Shown: in pieces, positions 1-5,347 of the stretch
How the letters are laid out: every line of letters starts with the position of its first letter
Numbering within the stretch: position 1 is the stretch's first letter
Assembly (NCBI GenBank): GCA_025350175.1
Contig: JANXYF010000122.1
Span: 1 to 5,347 of the forward strand
Source: Nitrosopumilales archaeon
Lineage (GTDB): Archaea; Thermoproteota; Nitrososphaeria; Nitrososphaerales; Nitrosopumilaceae
DNA length: 5,347 bases
Direction of reading: 5' to 3'
The notes under the pieces: model-generated
Databases searched by the model: none
What the model saw: the letters and a program-made list of their open reading frames with translations, nothing else
What the model was told of the DNA's origin: nothing
Translations under genes and position numbers: made by a program

Positions 1-910
1 CCATGCTCAATCCTAGATACAAAAATGCAACAGAGTTTGCAAAGAATGCAATCATCTCCCAAAAGTTAGATGTGTATGCTCTTACTTTTTCACTTATGAT
101 GTGAGGCTTTCTCATAATCACTCCAAACCATAACCCTGCAGCAGCTGCTGCAACAAGGCCTGAGAGACCAAGTGAATTTGCAATTACGACAGAACCAAAA
201 AGTACTGCTACTGAGAGTGCGGTTTCAGAAAATGGCTCTTCTAATAATCTGTGTAAAAATTGTGAACCTGCAGCAAGTCCAACTCCAATTGCAATTCCAC
301 CGAAGAAAACGATAGCAAATTGTCCAATTGTTTCTAAAATGTTGACATTAATTGCAGCTGAAGTGCTTGGTGAAAGTAATGATCCTTCAGCTACTGATAT
401 AGCTATGATTGAAGAAAATATGATTGCGCCTGTTGCATCATTAAAACTAGCTTCTGATTGCATCAGTGTAGCAAGTTGACTTGGAACTTTTACTCTCTTG
501 AAAACTTCAATTACAATTGCTGCATCAGTTGGAGCAATTAATGCAGCAAAAGCAAATGCAACAATTGTTGGTAGTCCTGCAAGATATGATAGTAATAGTC
601 CACCAACTATAGTTGCAACTCCAACTCCAACTGTAGATAACAATAATGATGATATTCTGACTGTCTTGAAGTGTTCACGATCTATTCTCATCATCGCTTC
701 AAAAATTAGAGGGGGGATGACAAAGTACAGTATCCATTTTGGATCTACCTTGAATCCTGAAATGTTTGGAATGCCATGACCTGTAAAATCTAGAACTGAA
801 ATTGAAATTCCAATGACCACAAGAATCATTGTGTATGGAATCTTTATTTTTGTTGCAATCAAGGTAGCAAGAAAGATTGTTACTAGAAAGACTGGAATTA
901 AATACTCATT
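1..910 (-). CDS. NhaP-type (CPA1 family) Na+/H+ antiporter, C-terminus cut by window edge
   Basis: This is an integral membrane antiporter expected to exchange Na+ (or K+) for H+ across the cytoplasmic membrane. From the ATG at 910, 303 codons are open down to base 2. The product is almost wholly hydrophobic helices with short polar loops. The family signatures are visible: a KIKIPYT segment after the first helix (residues 21-27), APTD at 126-129, and SEASFNDATG at 152-161. In that last motif Glu153, Asn157 and Asp158 match the ESxxND ion-binding motif of CPA1 exchangers. A later FANSVAFLYLGLSM segment resembles the helix before the family's conserved late region; roughly the last 100 residues and the stop lie outside the window. 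In-frame upstream of 910 there is a TAG (926-928), so 910 is the only in-frame ATG near the N-terminus. The TATA box, however, points to a start at 944 in another frame (separate entry). Function is confident; the exact ion and the true start are not. Confidence 0.9.
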
Positions 911-944
911 TGATAAAATGTGACCTAGACTTGATTCGGACATC
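903..944 (-). other. Out-of-frame putative native N-terminus of the NhaP antiporter
   Basis: An ATG at 944-942 opens a 14-codon stretch reading MSESSLGHILSNEY. It ends at the run of four T (mRNA sense; bases 900-903). Removing one T from that run would join the stretch directly to LIPVFLVTIF, the first membrane helix of the antiporter. The ATG lies about 20-29 nt downstream of a TATA-like box, the expected spacing for a leaderless archaeal mRNA. This suggests the real or ancestral protein starts here. A sequence error, a recent frameshift mutation, or ribosomal +1 slippage could all explain it. Alternatively this is untranslated leader and translation starts at 910. Confidence 0.5.
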
Positions 945-961
945 TTTAGACTCTAGTATCT

Positions 962-973
962 AAATTATAAAAA
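962..973 (-). promoter_or_regulatory. TATA-like box upstream of the NhaP antiporter
   Basis: On the minus strand the segment reads TTTTTATAATTT. It lies about 18-29 nt upstream of the ATG at 944, which fits an archaeal TATA box driving a leaderless transcript starting at or next to 944. It is 52-63 nt upstream of the other candidate start at 910, so a start at 910 would need a leader of roughly 34 nt. Confidence 0.55.
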
Positions 974-1039
974 TCGTTCCTAGATTATGATAATTTTTTG
1001 ATTATTTTCTTCGATTTAGCTGTTGATCGTCATTCATTA

Positions 1040-1132
1040 TTAGGATTTTAAATCCATGAAAATTCCCCAAAAACCTGCAATGAGAAACAATATTGTTATG
1101 ATTCCTACTCTCCGACGTGAGAGATTTTTCAT
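1040..1132 (-). CDS. Short single-span membrane microprotein (30 aa)
   Basis: An ATG at 1132 opens a 30-codon frame ending in three consecutive stops (TAA TAA TGA, 1042-1034). The product has a positively charged N-terminus (KNLSRRR, residues 2-8), one hydrophobic helix (about residues 9-26, containing IITILFLIAG) and a short polar tail (DLKS). That is a textbook positive-inside single-span topology, with Trp22 near the middle of the span. No upstream in-frame ATG is available before a TAA. It sits 77 nt downstream of the aminopeptidase and 95 nt upstream of the antiporter ATG at 944, on the same strand. I do not recognise a family. A competing longer frame on this strand (TTG at 1193, 63 codons) has an irregular, non-helical composition and looks less like a protein. 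Chance is possible at this length. Confidence 0.5.
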   Translation of the reverse strand: MKNLSRRRVGIITILFLIAGFWGIFMDLKS

Positions 1133-1180
1133 TAGAGACTTTGATTTTATGATACAAACATTCAGAGTGTCTTACTGATA

Positions 1181-1200
1181 TTCTAAAAATCAAAGAAATA
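1181..1200 (-). terminator. Candidate T-rich terminator after the M1 aminopeptidase
   Basis: Starting 10 nt after the aminopeptidase stop codon, the minus strand reads TATTTCTTTGATTTTTAGAA. Archaeal RNA polymerase commonly stops at such oligo-T tracts without needing a hairpin, and I see no strong stem here. The call rests on composition and position only. Confidence 0.35.
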
Positions 1201-1209
1201 ATTAGTTAT

Positions 1210-3693
1210 CTAAAATTCTTTTCTTACACTTTGGATAAATCTTGCATGGATTCTTATTCTTTCTAAGGTTTGAGCAAGTTTCATTCCAGTACCAGGAACA
1301 TGATGTTTTGTAAAGAATTTCTTGATCTCTTTTTCTTTTTCCAAGTCTGCTTCAATTGAAACACTACCAATTATTCTATTAAGAAGTGGATTTCCAACTC
1401 CAAATCTTGATACAATTCCCTTCCAATTTTGCTTTATCCATGGCCAGACAAGTTCTTTTCCTTGTGGGTTTGTTACCATCCTTGCAATAGGCTGGAATAG
1501 GTTTTGTGTTCTAACCTCTTTTGAAAGTGTAAATGAAAGTGTTTTTGATAGTAACTTTTTGTCTTGAAAGTTTGCAAGTGAGCTTAATAATCTGACCATT
1601 TCCTCCTGTGTTGGTGCTTTACGATACAAACCAAGTATTTTTTGATATGTAGAAGCGTTGCCACTCCATGCTATTATGGAATAGATTGGACCACGTAGAT
1701 CTGGACTCAACTGTCCAGTTTTTAATAGATTAGAAAATCTTGATTTTGCTTCTGAAATTATTTTTTCATCTTCCAGTCTTCCAAGTGAGCTAATTATCTG
1801 TCCACGAAGAAGTGCAGTGGTTGGTTTTTCTCCCTTGACTATGTCCCATCCCAGTCTTGAAAATACCCTGTTAAAGAAATCTTGATTAAATTCTTTAATC
1901 TCTTGCCAAACTTTTTCTTTTGATAATATCGTATAGAAAAAGTTCAAACTTCCTATAATATCTGATAAAACAACATAATCATCTTCTTCCTCGTAATGTC
2001 TTACAAAGTCCAAATAATTCTTGAATGATATTTGGTTTGAAACACACAATGCAAATAGATCATGGTGAATGCTCCATCGATCAACATTTGATATTGCCTT
2101 TTCTTCAACTCTCTTTCCAAGTGATTCTAGAGCAGTTTCATCATATTTTACTCGATAAAATCCCTTTTGACCATCATTTACCTTGAACCAATCTTCCTTG
2201 TAGGGGATTGTTACATGCCCTTTCATTAGTTTGTTAACTACCCTGTCGCCAGTTCTAACAGAGAGTGGAATTATCCAATTACCTTGTTTTGTCTTTCCGT
2301 TATCTTCTAAGAGAAACCTTCTCTGGGATAATCTTAATTTTGAATCTTTTACCTGTGCCTCAATGACTGGATATCCTATCTGTCTTACCCATGTGTTCAT
2401 CATCTGTCTTACTGGTTGTCTTGATATTGCACCCAATGAGTTCCAAAGATCTTCTGTTGTCGCATTAGCATATTCATGTTTTTTGAGGTAACCGTGCAAT
2501 CCTTTTTGAAAATTATCTTCTCCGATAAAATTTTCAAGCATCATTAATACACACCCGCCCTTGTTGTAACTAATTTCATCAAATATCTGTCTAACATCTG
2601 CAGGACTTTTTACTGGAACATCAATTGGGTGTGATGATTTTAAAGAATCAAGACTTAGTCCGCCTGTCATCTCTGAAATGAGAAACTGATCCCAAAAGTC
2701 CCACTCTGGATATAATGTATCAACTGCCTTTGTTGCCATGAATGTGGCGAAACTCTCATTGAGCCATAGATCATTCCACCATTTCATTGTGACCAAATTA
2801 CCAAACCACTGGTGTGCTATTTCATGTGCAATTACTTCTGCAATGTGTTGTTTTGTTTCAGTCGATGATGTCTTTGGATCATACAATAGTATTGTTTCTC
2901 TAAATGTAATTGCACCCCAATTTTCCATTGCTCCTGATGCAAAGTCAGGTATTGCAATCATGTCAAGCTTGGGTAATGGATATTTAATTTTGAAATATTT
3001 CTCAAAATATGAAAGGAACTGTTTTGTAAATTCTAATGATAATTTTCCTTGATGCTTCTTTCCATATGTTGTGATTACTCGTATCAATGTCTTACCAGAC
3101 TTGCTTGAAATGTATTCAAATTCTCCTACTGCAAGATAGAGAAGATATGTAGACATTATTGGAGTGGTATCAAACCTGTATAGTGTCTTTAGCCCTGTCT
3201 TTTTCTTTGATATTACTGGCATGTTTGAAATTGCGGTATGGTTATTGTCAACTAGAAGAGAGACATCAAATGTTGCCTTGGCCTCTGGTTCATCCCAACA
3301 AGGAAATGCTCTTCGTGCGTCAGCTGCCTCAAATTGAGTAGTTGCAAGATGTTTTTCTTTTCCTTTATACTTGTACTTGCTTCTATAGAATCCTACTAGC
3401 TTGTCATTTAGTTGTCCTATGAAATCAATTGAGAGAATTGCGGTACCTGATATTTTTTGAGGTAATGTGATGATTAATTGCTCTGTTTTTGCATCAAGTT
3501 GTATCTTTGGCTTTATCTCTCTTCCATTCAAAAATATTTGACACTTTTTTATTTCAAGTTCTGCAGCATGTAGAACTATTTTACTTGCTGGTCTTGATAC
3601 TTTAATTGATATCTTTTCTGTTCCTCTGAATGTGAATTTCTTAAAGTTCGGCTCAAATTCTATATCGTAATGTATGGGGAAGATATCCTTCAC
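1210..3693 (-). CDS. M1 family zinc aminopeptidase (tricorn-interacting factor F2/F3 type)
   Basis: This cytosolic metallo-aminopeptidase removes N-terminal residues from peptides, probably finishing degradation of proteasome products. It is 827 aa, close to the usual length for archaeal factors F2/F3. An N-terminal beta-domain (about 1-190) holds the conserved TQFEAADARRAFPCWDEP segment at 119-136. The thermolysin-like domain (about 195-435) has the substrate-binding GAMEN motif at 254-258. Its zinc site is HEIAH at 290-294 (ligands His290 and His294, catalytic Glu291) with the third ligand Glu313 in LNESFA. The likely transition-state tyrosine is Tyr376 in FDEISYNKGG. A beta-sandwich (about 440-525) and an alpha-helical C-terminal domain (about 530-827) complete the architecture. 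There is no signal peptide. All catalytic residues are present and the frame is intact. The start is GTG at 3693-3691: an in-frame TAG 15 nt upstream excludes a longer protein, and a TATA box sits 25-31 nt upstream. Which N-terminal residues it prefers cannot be read from sequence. Confidence 0.96.
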   Translation of the reverse strand: MKDIFPIHYDIEFEPNFKKFTFRGTEKISIKVSRPASKIVLHAAELEIKKCQIFLNGREIKPKIQLDAKTEQLIITLPQKISGTAILSIDFIGQLNDKLVGFYRSKYKYKGKEKHLATTQFEAADARRAFPCWDEPEAKATFDVSLLVDNNHTAISNMPVISKKKTGLKTLYRFDTTPIMSTYLLYLAVGEFEYISSKSGKTLIRVITTYGKKHQGKLSLEFTKQFLSYFEKYFKIKYPLPKLDMIAIPDFASGAMENWGAITFRETILLYDPKTSSTETKQHIAEVIAHEIAHQWFGNLVTMKWWNDLWLNESFATFMATKAVDTLYPEWDFWDQFLISEMTGGLSLDSLKSSHPIDVPVKSPADVRQIFDEISYNKGGCVLMMLENFIGEDNFQKGLHGYLKKHEYANATTEDLWNSLGAISRQPVRQMMNTWVRQIGYPVIEAQVKDSKLRLSQRRFLLEDNGKTKQGNWIIPLSVRTGDRVVNKLMKGHVTIPYKEDWFKVNDGQKGFYRVKYDETALESLGKRVEEKAISNVDRWSIHHDLFALCVSNQISFKNYLDFVRHYEEEDDYVVLSDIIGSLNFFYTILSKEKVWQEIKEFNQDFFNRVFSRLGWDIVKGEKPTTALLRGQIISSLGRLEDEKIISEAKSRFSNLLKTGQLSPDLRGPIYSIIAWSGNASTYQKILGLYRKAPTQEEMVRLLSSLANFQDKKLLSKTLSFTLSKEVRTQNLFQPIARMVTNPQGKELVWPWIKQNWKGIVSRFGVGNPLLNRIIGSVSIEADLEKEKEIKKFFTKHHVPGTGMKLAQTLERIRIHARFIQSVRKEF

Positions 3694-3717
3694 AAGATTT
3701 TGGTTCTAATATACACG

Positions 3718-3724
3718 TAATATA
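3718..3724 (-). promoter_or_regulatory. TATA box for the M1 aminopeptidase
   Basis: On the minus strand TATATTA lies 25-31 nt upstream of the GTG at 3693, inside the 35-nt gap after the DedA-like gene. This is ideal spacing for a leaderless transcript beginning at the GTG. A second, closer TATATTA at about -20 to -14 is less well placed. The position implies that the aminopeptidase has its own promoter despite closely following the DedA gene. Confidence 0.6.
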
Positions 3725-3728
3725 CTTT

Positions 3729-4226
3729 CTAATGTAGAGTTCTAACTAACCAATGGATAAAATGAACGCCAAAAAATACTATTGCAACTGATTTTACTGT
3801 TTTACCTGTTGTCATTGCGATAGTATACTTTACAATGCTGTATCTTTTTGTTCCAGCTATGATTGACACAACGTCACCAATTATGGGAATCCATGGAGAG
3901 AAGAAAATTATTGTAGACCAGCCATACTTTGTCATTATGTTGATACTTTTTTGCTCATATTTTTTTTCTGGAGTCTTTCGAAGTCTACGTAATAATCTTC
4001 CATTATAGCCAAGATAATATGCGATATAACCGCCAACTATGGAACTGGATGTTAACACCAAAAATACTTCTACCGGTTTTACTCCTCCTAACAGCAAAGC
4101 AGATACCGTTAACTCTGTAGGGATTGGAATAAAACTTGAAAACATTCCATTAAAAAATAAACCCAAGAGTCCATATTTAATAAATATGATATCATGCAGT
4201 ACAGAATTTATAAACTCACTAAGCAT
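3729..4226 (-). CDS. DedA/SNARE-associated (VTT domain) membrane protein
   Basis: This is a 165-aa polytopic membrane protein of the DedA/VTT superfamily. Members are linked to membrane homeostasis, and some are lipid scramblases or flippases for carrier lipids. Visible features in order are: an N-terminal hydrophobic/re-entrant segment with PIPTEL at 34-39 (family Pro/Glu motif); a helix at about 52-74 with GGYIAYYLGY; a basic cytoplasmic-type loop at 77-98 (RLLRRLRKTPEKK); the signature FFSPWIPIIGDVVSIIAG at 108-125; and a final hydrophobic helix (about 144-161). Length is at the short end of the family, like YqaA-type members. It starts at ATG 4226, 15 nt after the upstream hypothetical gene. 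A TATA-like box 23-30 nt upstream lies inside the last codons of that gene, so DedA is probably transcribed separately. The lipid substrate is unknown. Confidence 0.85.
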   Translation of the reverse strand: MLSEFINSVLHDIIFIKYGLLGLFFNGMFSSFIPIPTELTVSALLLGGVKPVEVFLVLTSSSIVGGYIAYYLGYNGRLLRRLRKTPEKKYEQKSINIMTKYGWSTIIFFSPWIPIIGDVVSIIAGTKRYSIVKYTIAMTTGKTVKSVAIVFFGVHFIHWLVRTLH

Positions 4227-4241
4227 TGACTAAAATTTCTT

Positions 4242-4475
4242 CTAGCTTGTTTTAAATGAATTGCCATATTTTACATCATGATCATATATTGCATTTCCAA
4301 TTTTCTTGAGCAGTTTAGCTTTTGATTTTTGTGCTTTTTTATCATGACTATAGTCTTTTTTCTCTATCAGATCATGCAGTCTTTCAAGCTCTTCTCTTGA
4401 TAGTACATTGACTCCTTTTGTAAATACAATATCTAATAGTTGGAGCCTTTCAAGATCATCACTATTATCTTCCAC
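4242..4475 (-). CDS. Small charged helical hypothetical protein (77 aa)
   Basis: I do not recognise a named family. The protein is predicted cytosolic and helical. It has an acidic N-terminus (EDNSDDLE, residues 2-9), a Leu-rich helix-forming segment around 8-16, a helix at about 26-40 (REELERLHDLIEKK), then a lysine-rich stretch (40-58, with KKAQKSKAKLLKK). It lacks cysteines and membrane segments. The mix of amphipathic helices and a basic patch would fit a nucleic-acid or protein-binding adaptor, but that is speculation. The start is a GTG at 4475-4473. The frame stays open further upstream, but those codons offer no ATG and run into the divergent gene, while an AT-rich TATA-like element sits at about -19 to -28. 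The reading frame looks real because of its clean composition and tight packing against the DedA gene (15-nt gap). Confidence 0.7.
   Translation of the reverse strand: MEDNSDDLERLQLLDIVFTKGVNVLSREELERLHDLIEKKDYSHDKKAQKSKAKLLKKIGNAIYDHDVKYGNSFKTS
4249..4256 (-). promoter_or_regulatory. TATA-like box for the DedA-like gene, inside the upstream coding end
   Basis: The minus strand reads TTTAAAAC 23-30 nt upstream of the DedA ATG at 4226. The same bases encode the Phe-Lys-Thr of the C-terminal SFKTS of the preceding hypothetical protein. Spacing fits a leaderless transcript, and no good Shine-Dalgarno sequence is visible before the ATG. Confidence 0.55.
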
Positions 4476-4493
4476 AATATTTGTTACTCTATC

Positions 4494-4503
4494 TTTAATA
4501 TTT
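4494..4503. promoter_or_regulatory. Near-symmetric AT element, possible shared TATA box of a divergent gene pair
   Basis: The plus strand reads TTTAATATTT and the minus strand AAATATTAAA. It lies 21-30 nt upstream of the plus-strand GTG at 4524 and 19-28 nt upstream of the minus-strand GTG at 4475. Both distances suit leaderless archaeal transcription. The whole intergenic space is only 48 nt, leaving little room for two independent core promoters. The plus-strand assignment is the better placed of the two. Confidence 0.55.
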
Positions 4504-4523
4504 GTCTTACATGGAAATAGATT

Positions 4524-4751
4524 GTGCTTTACAAGGTATCTGTATCATTTCACCAGAATCATATCAAAATAATAGGCGATCACATTGAAATTGGTATTAT
4601 GACAAAACCTGTAAAAGGAGAAGCTAATCTTGAAATAATAAAAAAAATTGCAAAACACCTCGATATACCAAAATCTAATGTAAGAATTGTGGCGGGTGAA
4701 AAATCTAAAGACAAGATAGTAGAAGTAACACAACAATCTACCAAACCCTAA
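4524..4751 (+). CDS. DUF167 / YggU family protein (75 aa)
   Basis: This is a small soluble protein of the widespread DUF167 (YggU/COG1872) family. The biochemical role is not established; the fold is a small alpha/beta domain. Family hallmarks are clear: KPVKGEAN at 28-35 (the G-x-A-N core), a helix with IIKKIAKHLDI (38-48), and KSNVRIVAGEKSKDKIVEV (50-68), corresponding to the family S-x-V-x-x-x-x-G-x-x-S-x-x-K pattern. Length is slightly under the usual 80-100 aa. The start is GTG at 4524: an in-frame TAG at 4518-4520 rules out extension, and a TATA-like box lies 21-30 nt upstream. The short C-terminal tail (TQQSTKP) falls after the conserved core. Its stop is 17 nt before the secreted protein gene, so co-transcription is possible. 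Confidence 0.85.
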   Translation: MLYKVSVSFHQNHIKIIGDHIEIGIMTKPVKGEANLEIIKKIAKHLDIPKSNVRIVAGEKSKDKIVEVTQQSTKP

Positions 4752-4758
4752 AAAATAA
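4749..4758 (+). promoter_or_regulatory. Candidate TATA-like box for the secreted protein gene, overlapping the DUF167 stop codon
   Basis: TAAAAAATAA begins with the TAA stop of the DUF167 gene. It is 20-29 nt upstream of a GTG at 4778, which is the usual leaderless spacing, but only 11-20 nt upstream of the ATG at 4769. It therefore favours GTG 4778 as the real start if the gene has its own promoter. A plain A-rich run is weak evidence. Confidence 0.35.
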
Positions 4759-4768
4759 GAGTAATTCA

Positions 4769-5170
4769 ATGCTACTTGTGAACAAGTCTATCACTGCATT
4801 GCTTTTTAGTATAATGTTGTTTTCTACTATTCCAGCTGGATATTCTCAAATGAAATCTGGTGCTACACTTGAAAATGGTATGTGGAACACAAAGGTTGGA
4901 AAACAAGTACAGATAACAACTGATGTTGCCAATGGCCAAGATAGGGCTCAACCCTTTGCGTATATCGTTCAAATACAAAATCAAGATGGTGTTGTGTATT
5001 CTTTATCTTGGATTACGGGAACACTTGATGCAGGACAATCACTTAGTCCGTCTCAGTCATGGATGCCTACTGCTCCTGGTACTTATACTGCACAGATCTT
5101 TGTATGGGCAAGTGTGGATAATCCTGATGCGTTATCTCCACCACTTACAATGAAGATTATAGTATCGTAA
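4769..5170 (+). CDS. Small secreted Ig-like/beta-sandwich protein, thaumarchaeal type
   Basis: This 133-aa protein has an export signal and is otherwise predicted to be all beta. The N-terminus has a basic residue, a hydrophobic core (about 8-22, TALLFSIMLFSTIPAG) and a likely signal peptidase site after GYS (residue 26). The mature part (about 107 aa) has alternating strands typical of an Ig/FN3- or CARDB-like fold: VGKQVQITTDVAN, PFAYIVQIQNQDG, then a PTAPGTYTAQIFVWASVDNP stretch at 100-119. It ends in ALSPPLTMKIIVS. From memory, this PGxYTAQIFVWxSVDNPxALSPP ending recurs in extracellular proteins of ammonia-oxidising archaea; this needs a search. There is no cysteine, lipobox or C-terminal membrane anchor, so it is probably soluble outside the membrane or bound to the S-layer. 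ATG 4769 is the longest start; GTG 4778 (giving MNKSITALLF) makes an equally good signal peptide and fits the TATA spacing better. Ligand and role are unknown. Confidence 0.8.
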   Translation: MLLVNKSITALLFSIMLFSTIPAGYSQMKSGATLENGMWNTKVGKQVQITTDVANGQDRAQPFAYIVQIQNQDGVVYSLSWITGTLDAGQSLSPSQSWMPTAPGTYTAQIFVWASVDNPDALSPPLTMKIIVS

Positions 5171-5180
5171 ATTAGTATCA

Positions 5181-5190
5181 GTTATAATTT
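5181..5190 (+). promoter_or_regulatory. TATA-like box for the window-edge membrane-anchored gene
   Basis: GTTATAATTT lies 21-30 nt upstream of the GTG at 5211, inside the 40-nt gap after the secreted protein gene. The spacing fits a leaderless transcript beginning at the GTG, and this placement is part of why 5211 was chosen as the start. Confidence 0.55.
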
Positions 5191-5210
5191 AGAAATTTTA
5201 AATCACATGT

Positions 5211-5347
5211 GTGGATAGAGCTAGAAAGATCTCAACTTACCTCATAATAGCAGTAGCATTTGGTTTTAGCATATACTTTTTTGTCTCACCCTTTCTTGGT
5301 TCTCAAGATCAAAGCCTGATACCTAGTTTAAATCAAAGTCCGGATGC
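5211..5347 (+). CDS. N-terminally membrane-anchored protein, C-terminus cut by window edge
   Basis: Only the first 45 codons are present. The start is GTG 5211: the only ATG nearby (5207) is in another frame and hits TAG within three codons, and an in-frame TAA lies at 5199-5201. The product begins with a short basic segment (DRARK, 2-6), followed by one hydrophobic helix (about residues 10-30, with LIIAVAFGFSIYFFV). It then turns polar and rich in Ser, Gln, Asn and Pro (GSQDQSLIPSLNQSPD). That pattern suits a signal anchor or uncleaved signal with an extracellular domain behind a flexible linker. No cysteine is seen, so a lipoprotein is not suggested. The function cannot be named from this fragment. 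Confidence 0.65.
   Translation, partial: MDRARKISTYLIIAVAFGFSIYFFVSPFLGSQDQSLIPSLNQSPD

Noticed and set aside
498..779. Plus-strand frame of 93 codons from TTG
   Set aside because: It lies entirely within the NhaP gene on the opposite strand. Its Pro/Thr-rich product is a by-product of antiporter codon use.
1080..1178. Plus-strand ATG frame encoding about 32 aa (MRNNIVMIPTLRRERFF...)
   Set aside because: It is antisense to the microprotein, has no TATA box at useful distance and no recognisable structure, and is likely a mirror of the minus-strand coding.
1002..1193. 63-codon minus-strand frame starting at TTG 1193
   Set aside because: It has a rare start codon and irregular composition with no domain or membrane pattern, and it overlaps the more protein-like 30-aa frame in another frame.
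2738..3052. Plus-strand frame of 104 codons inside the aminopeptidase
   Set aside because: It is antisense to the catalytic domain including the HEIAH region; the minus-strand protein fully explains the stretch.
4511..4587. ATG at 4511 as an alternative start for DUF167
   Set aside because: It is in a different frame and ends within about 25 codons; the DUF167 frame has a TAG at 4518-4520, so GTG 4524 is required.
4545..4769. Minus-strand aromatic-rich 74-codon frame opposite DUF167
   Set aside because: It is rich in Phe/Tyr because it reads the complement of Lys/Ile-rich codons, and the DUF167 motifs on the plus strand are clear.
1..5347. CRISPR array, tRNA/rRNA, insertion sequence or prophage signal
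   Set aside because: By eye I found no regularly spaced repeats, cloverleaf-like segment, transposase motifs or terminal inverted repeats; gene content and spacing are typical of an archaeal chromosome.

Overview
The window most likely comes from an ammonia-oxidising archaeon (Thaumarchaeota/Nitrososphaeria, Nitrosopumilus-like). This is inferred from AT-rich DNA, short gaps, TATA-like boxes about 20-30 nt upstream of start codons with no clear Shine-Dalgarno sequences (leaderless archaeal transcription), frequent GTG starts, and gene content: a factor F2/F3-type M1 aminopeptidase, a DUF167 protein and a small secreted Ig-like protein ending in an ALSPPL-type tail that I associate with thaumarchaeal surface proteins. 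No ribosomal, tRNA or ammonia-oxidation marker is present, so the lineage is not proven.

Layout. Positions 1-4475 carry five minus-strand genes. In order of transcription they are: a 77-aa charged hypothetical protein (4475-4242), a DedA/SNARE-associated (VTT) membrane protein (4226-3729), a complete 827-aa M1 zinc aminopeptidase (3693-1210), a 30-aa single-span membrane microprotein (1132-1040), and an NhaP-type Na+/H+ antiporter (910 downward, cut by the window edge). From 4524 three genes run on the plus strand: a DUF167/YggU protein (4524-4751), a secreted beta-sandwich protein (4769-5170), and the first 45 codons of a membrane-anchored protein (5211 to the edge). No stretch over 300 bases lacks a gene, and I saw no RNA gene, CRISPR array or mobile element.

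Regulation is the most informative part. Nearly every gene has its own TATA-like box at leaderless spacing, even where gaps are only 15-40 nt, so the minus-strand genes look like closely packed single transcription units rather than one operon. One near-symmetric AT element (4494-4503) lies at suitable distance from both divergent GTG starts and may serve both directions.

The main anomaly is in the antiporter. The start predicted by its TATA box (944) opens a plausible 14-codon N-terminus, but it is out of frame by one base, at a run of four T in the mRNA sense, with the rest of the protein. The functions are ordinary housekeeping ones (ion homeostasis, membrane maintenance, peptide turnover), and I see no evidence of a defence or mobile system.
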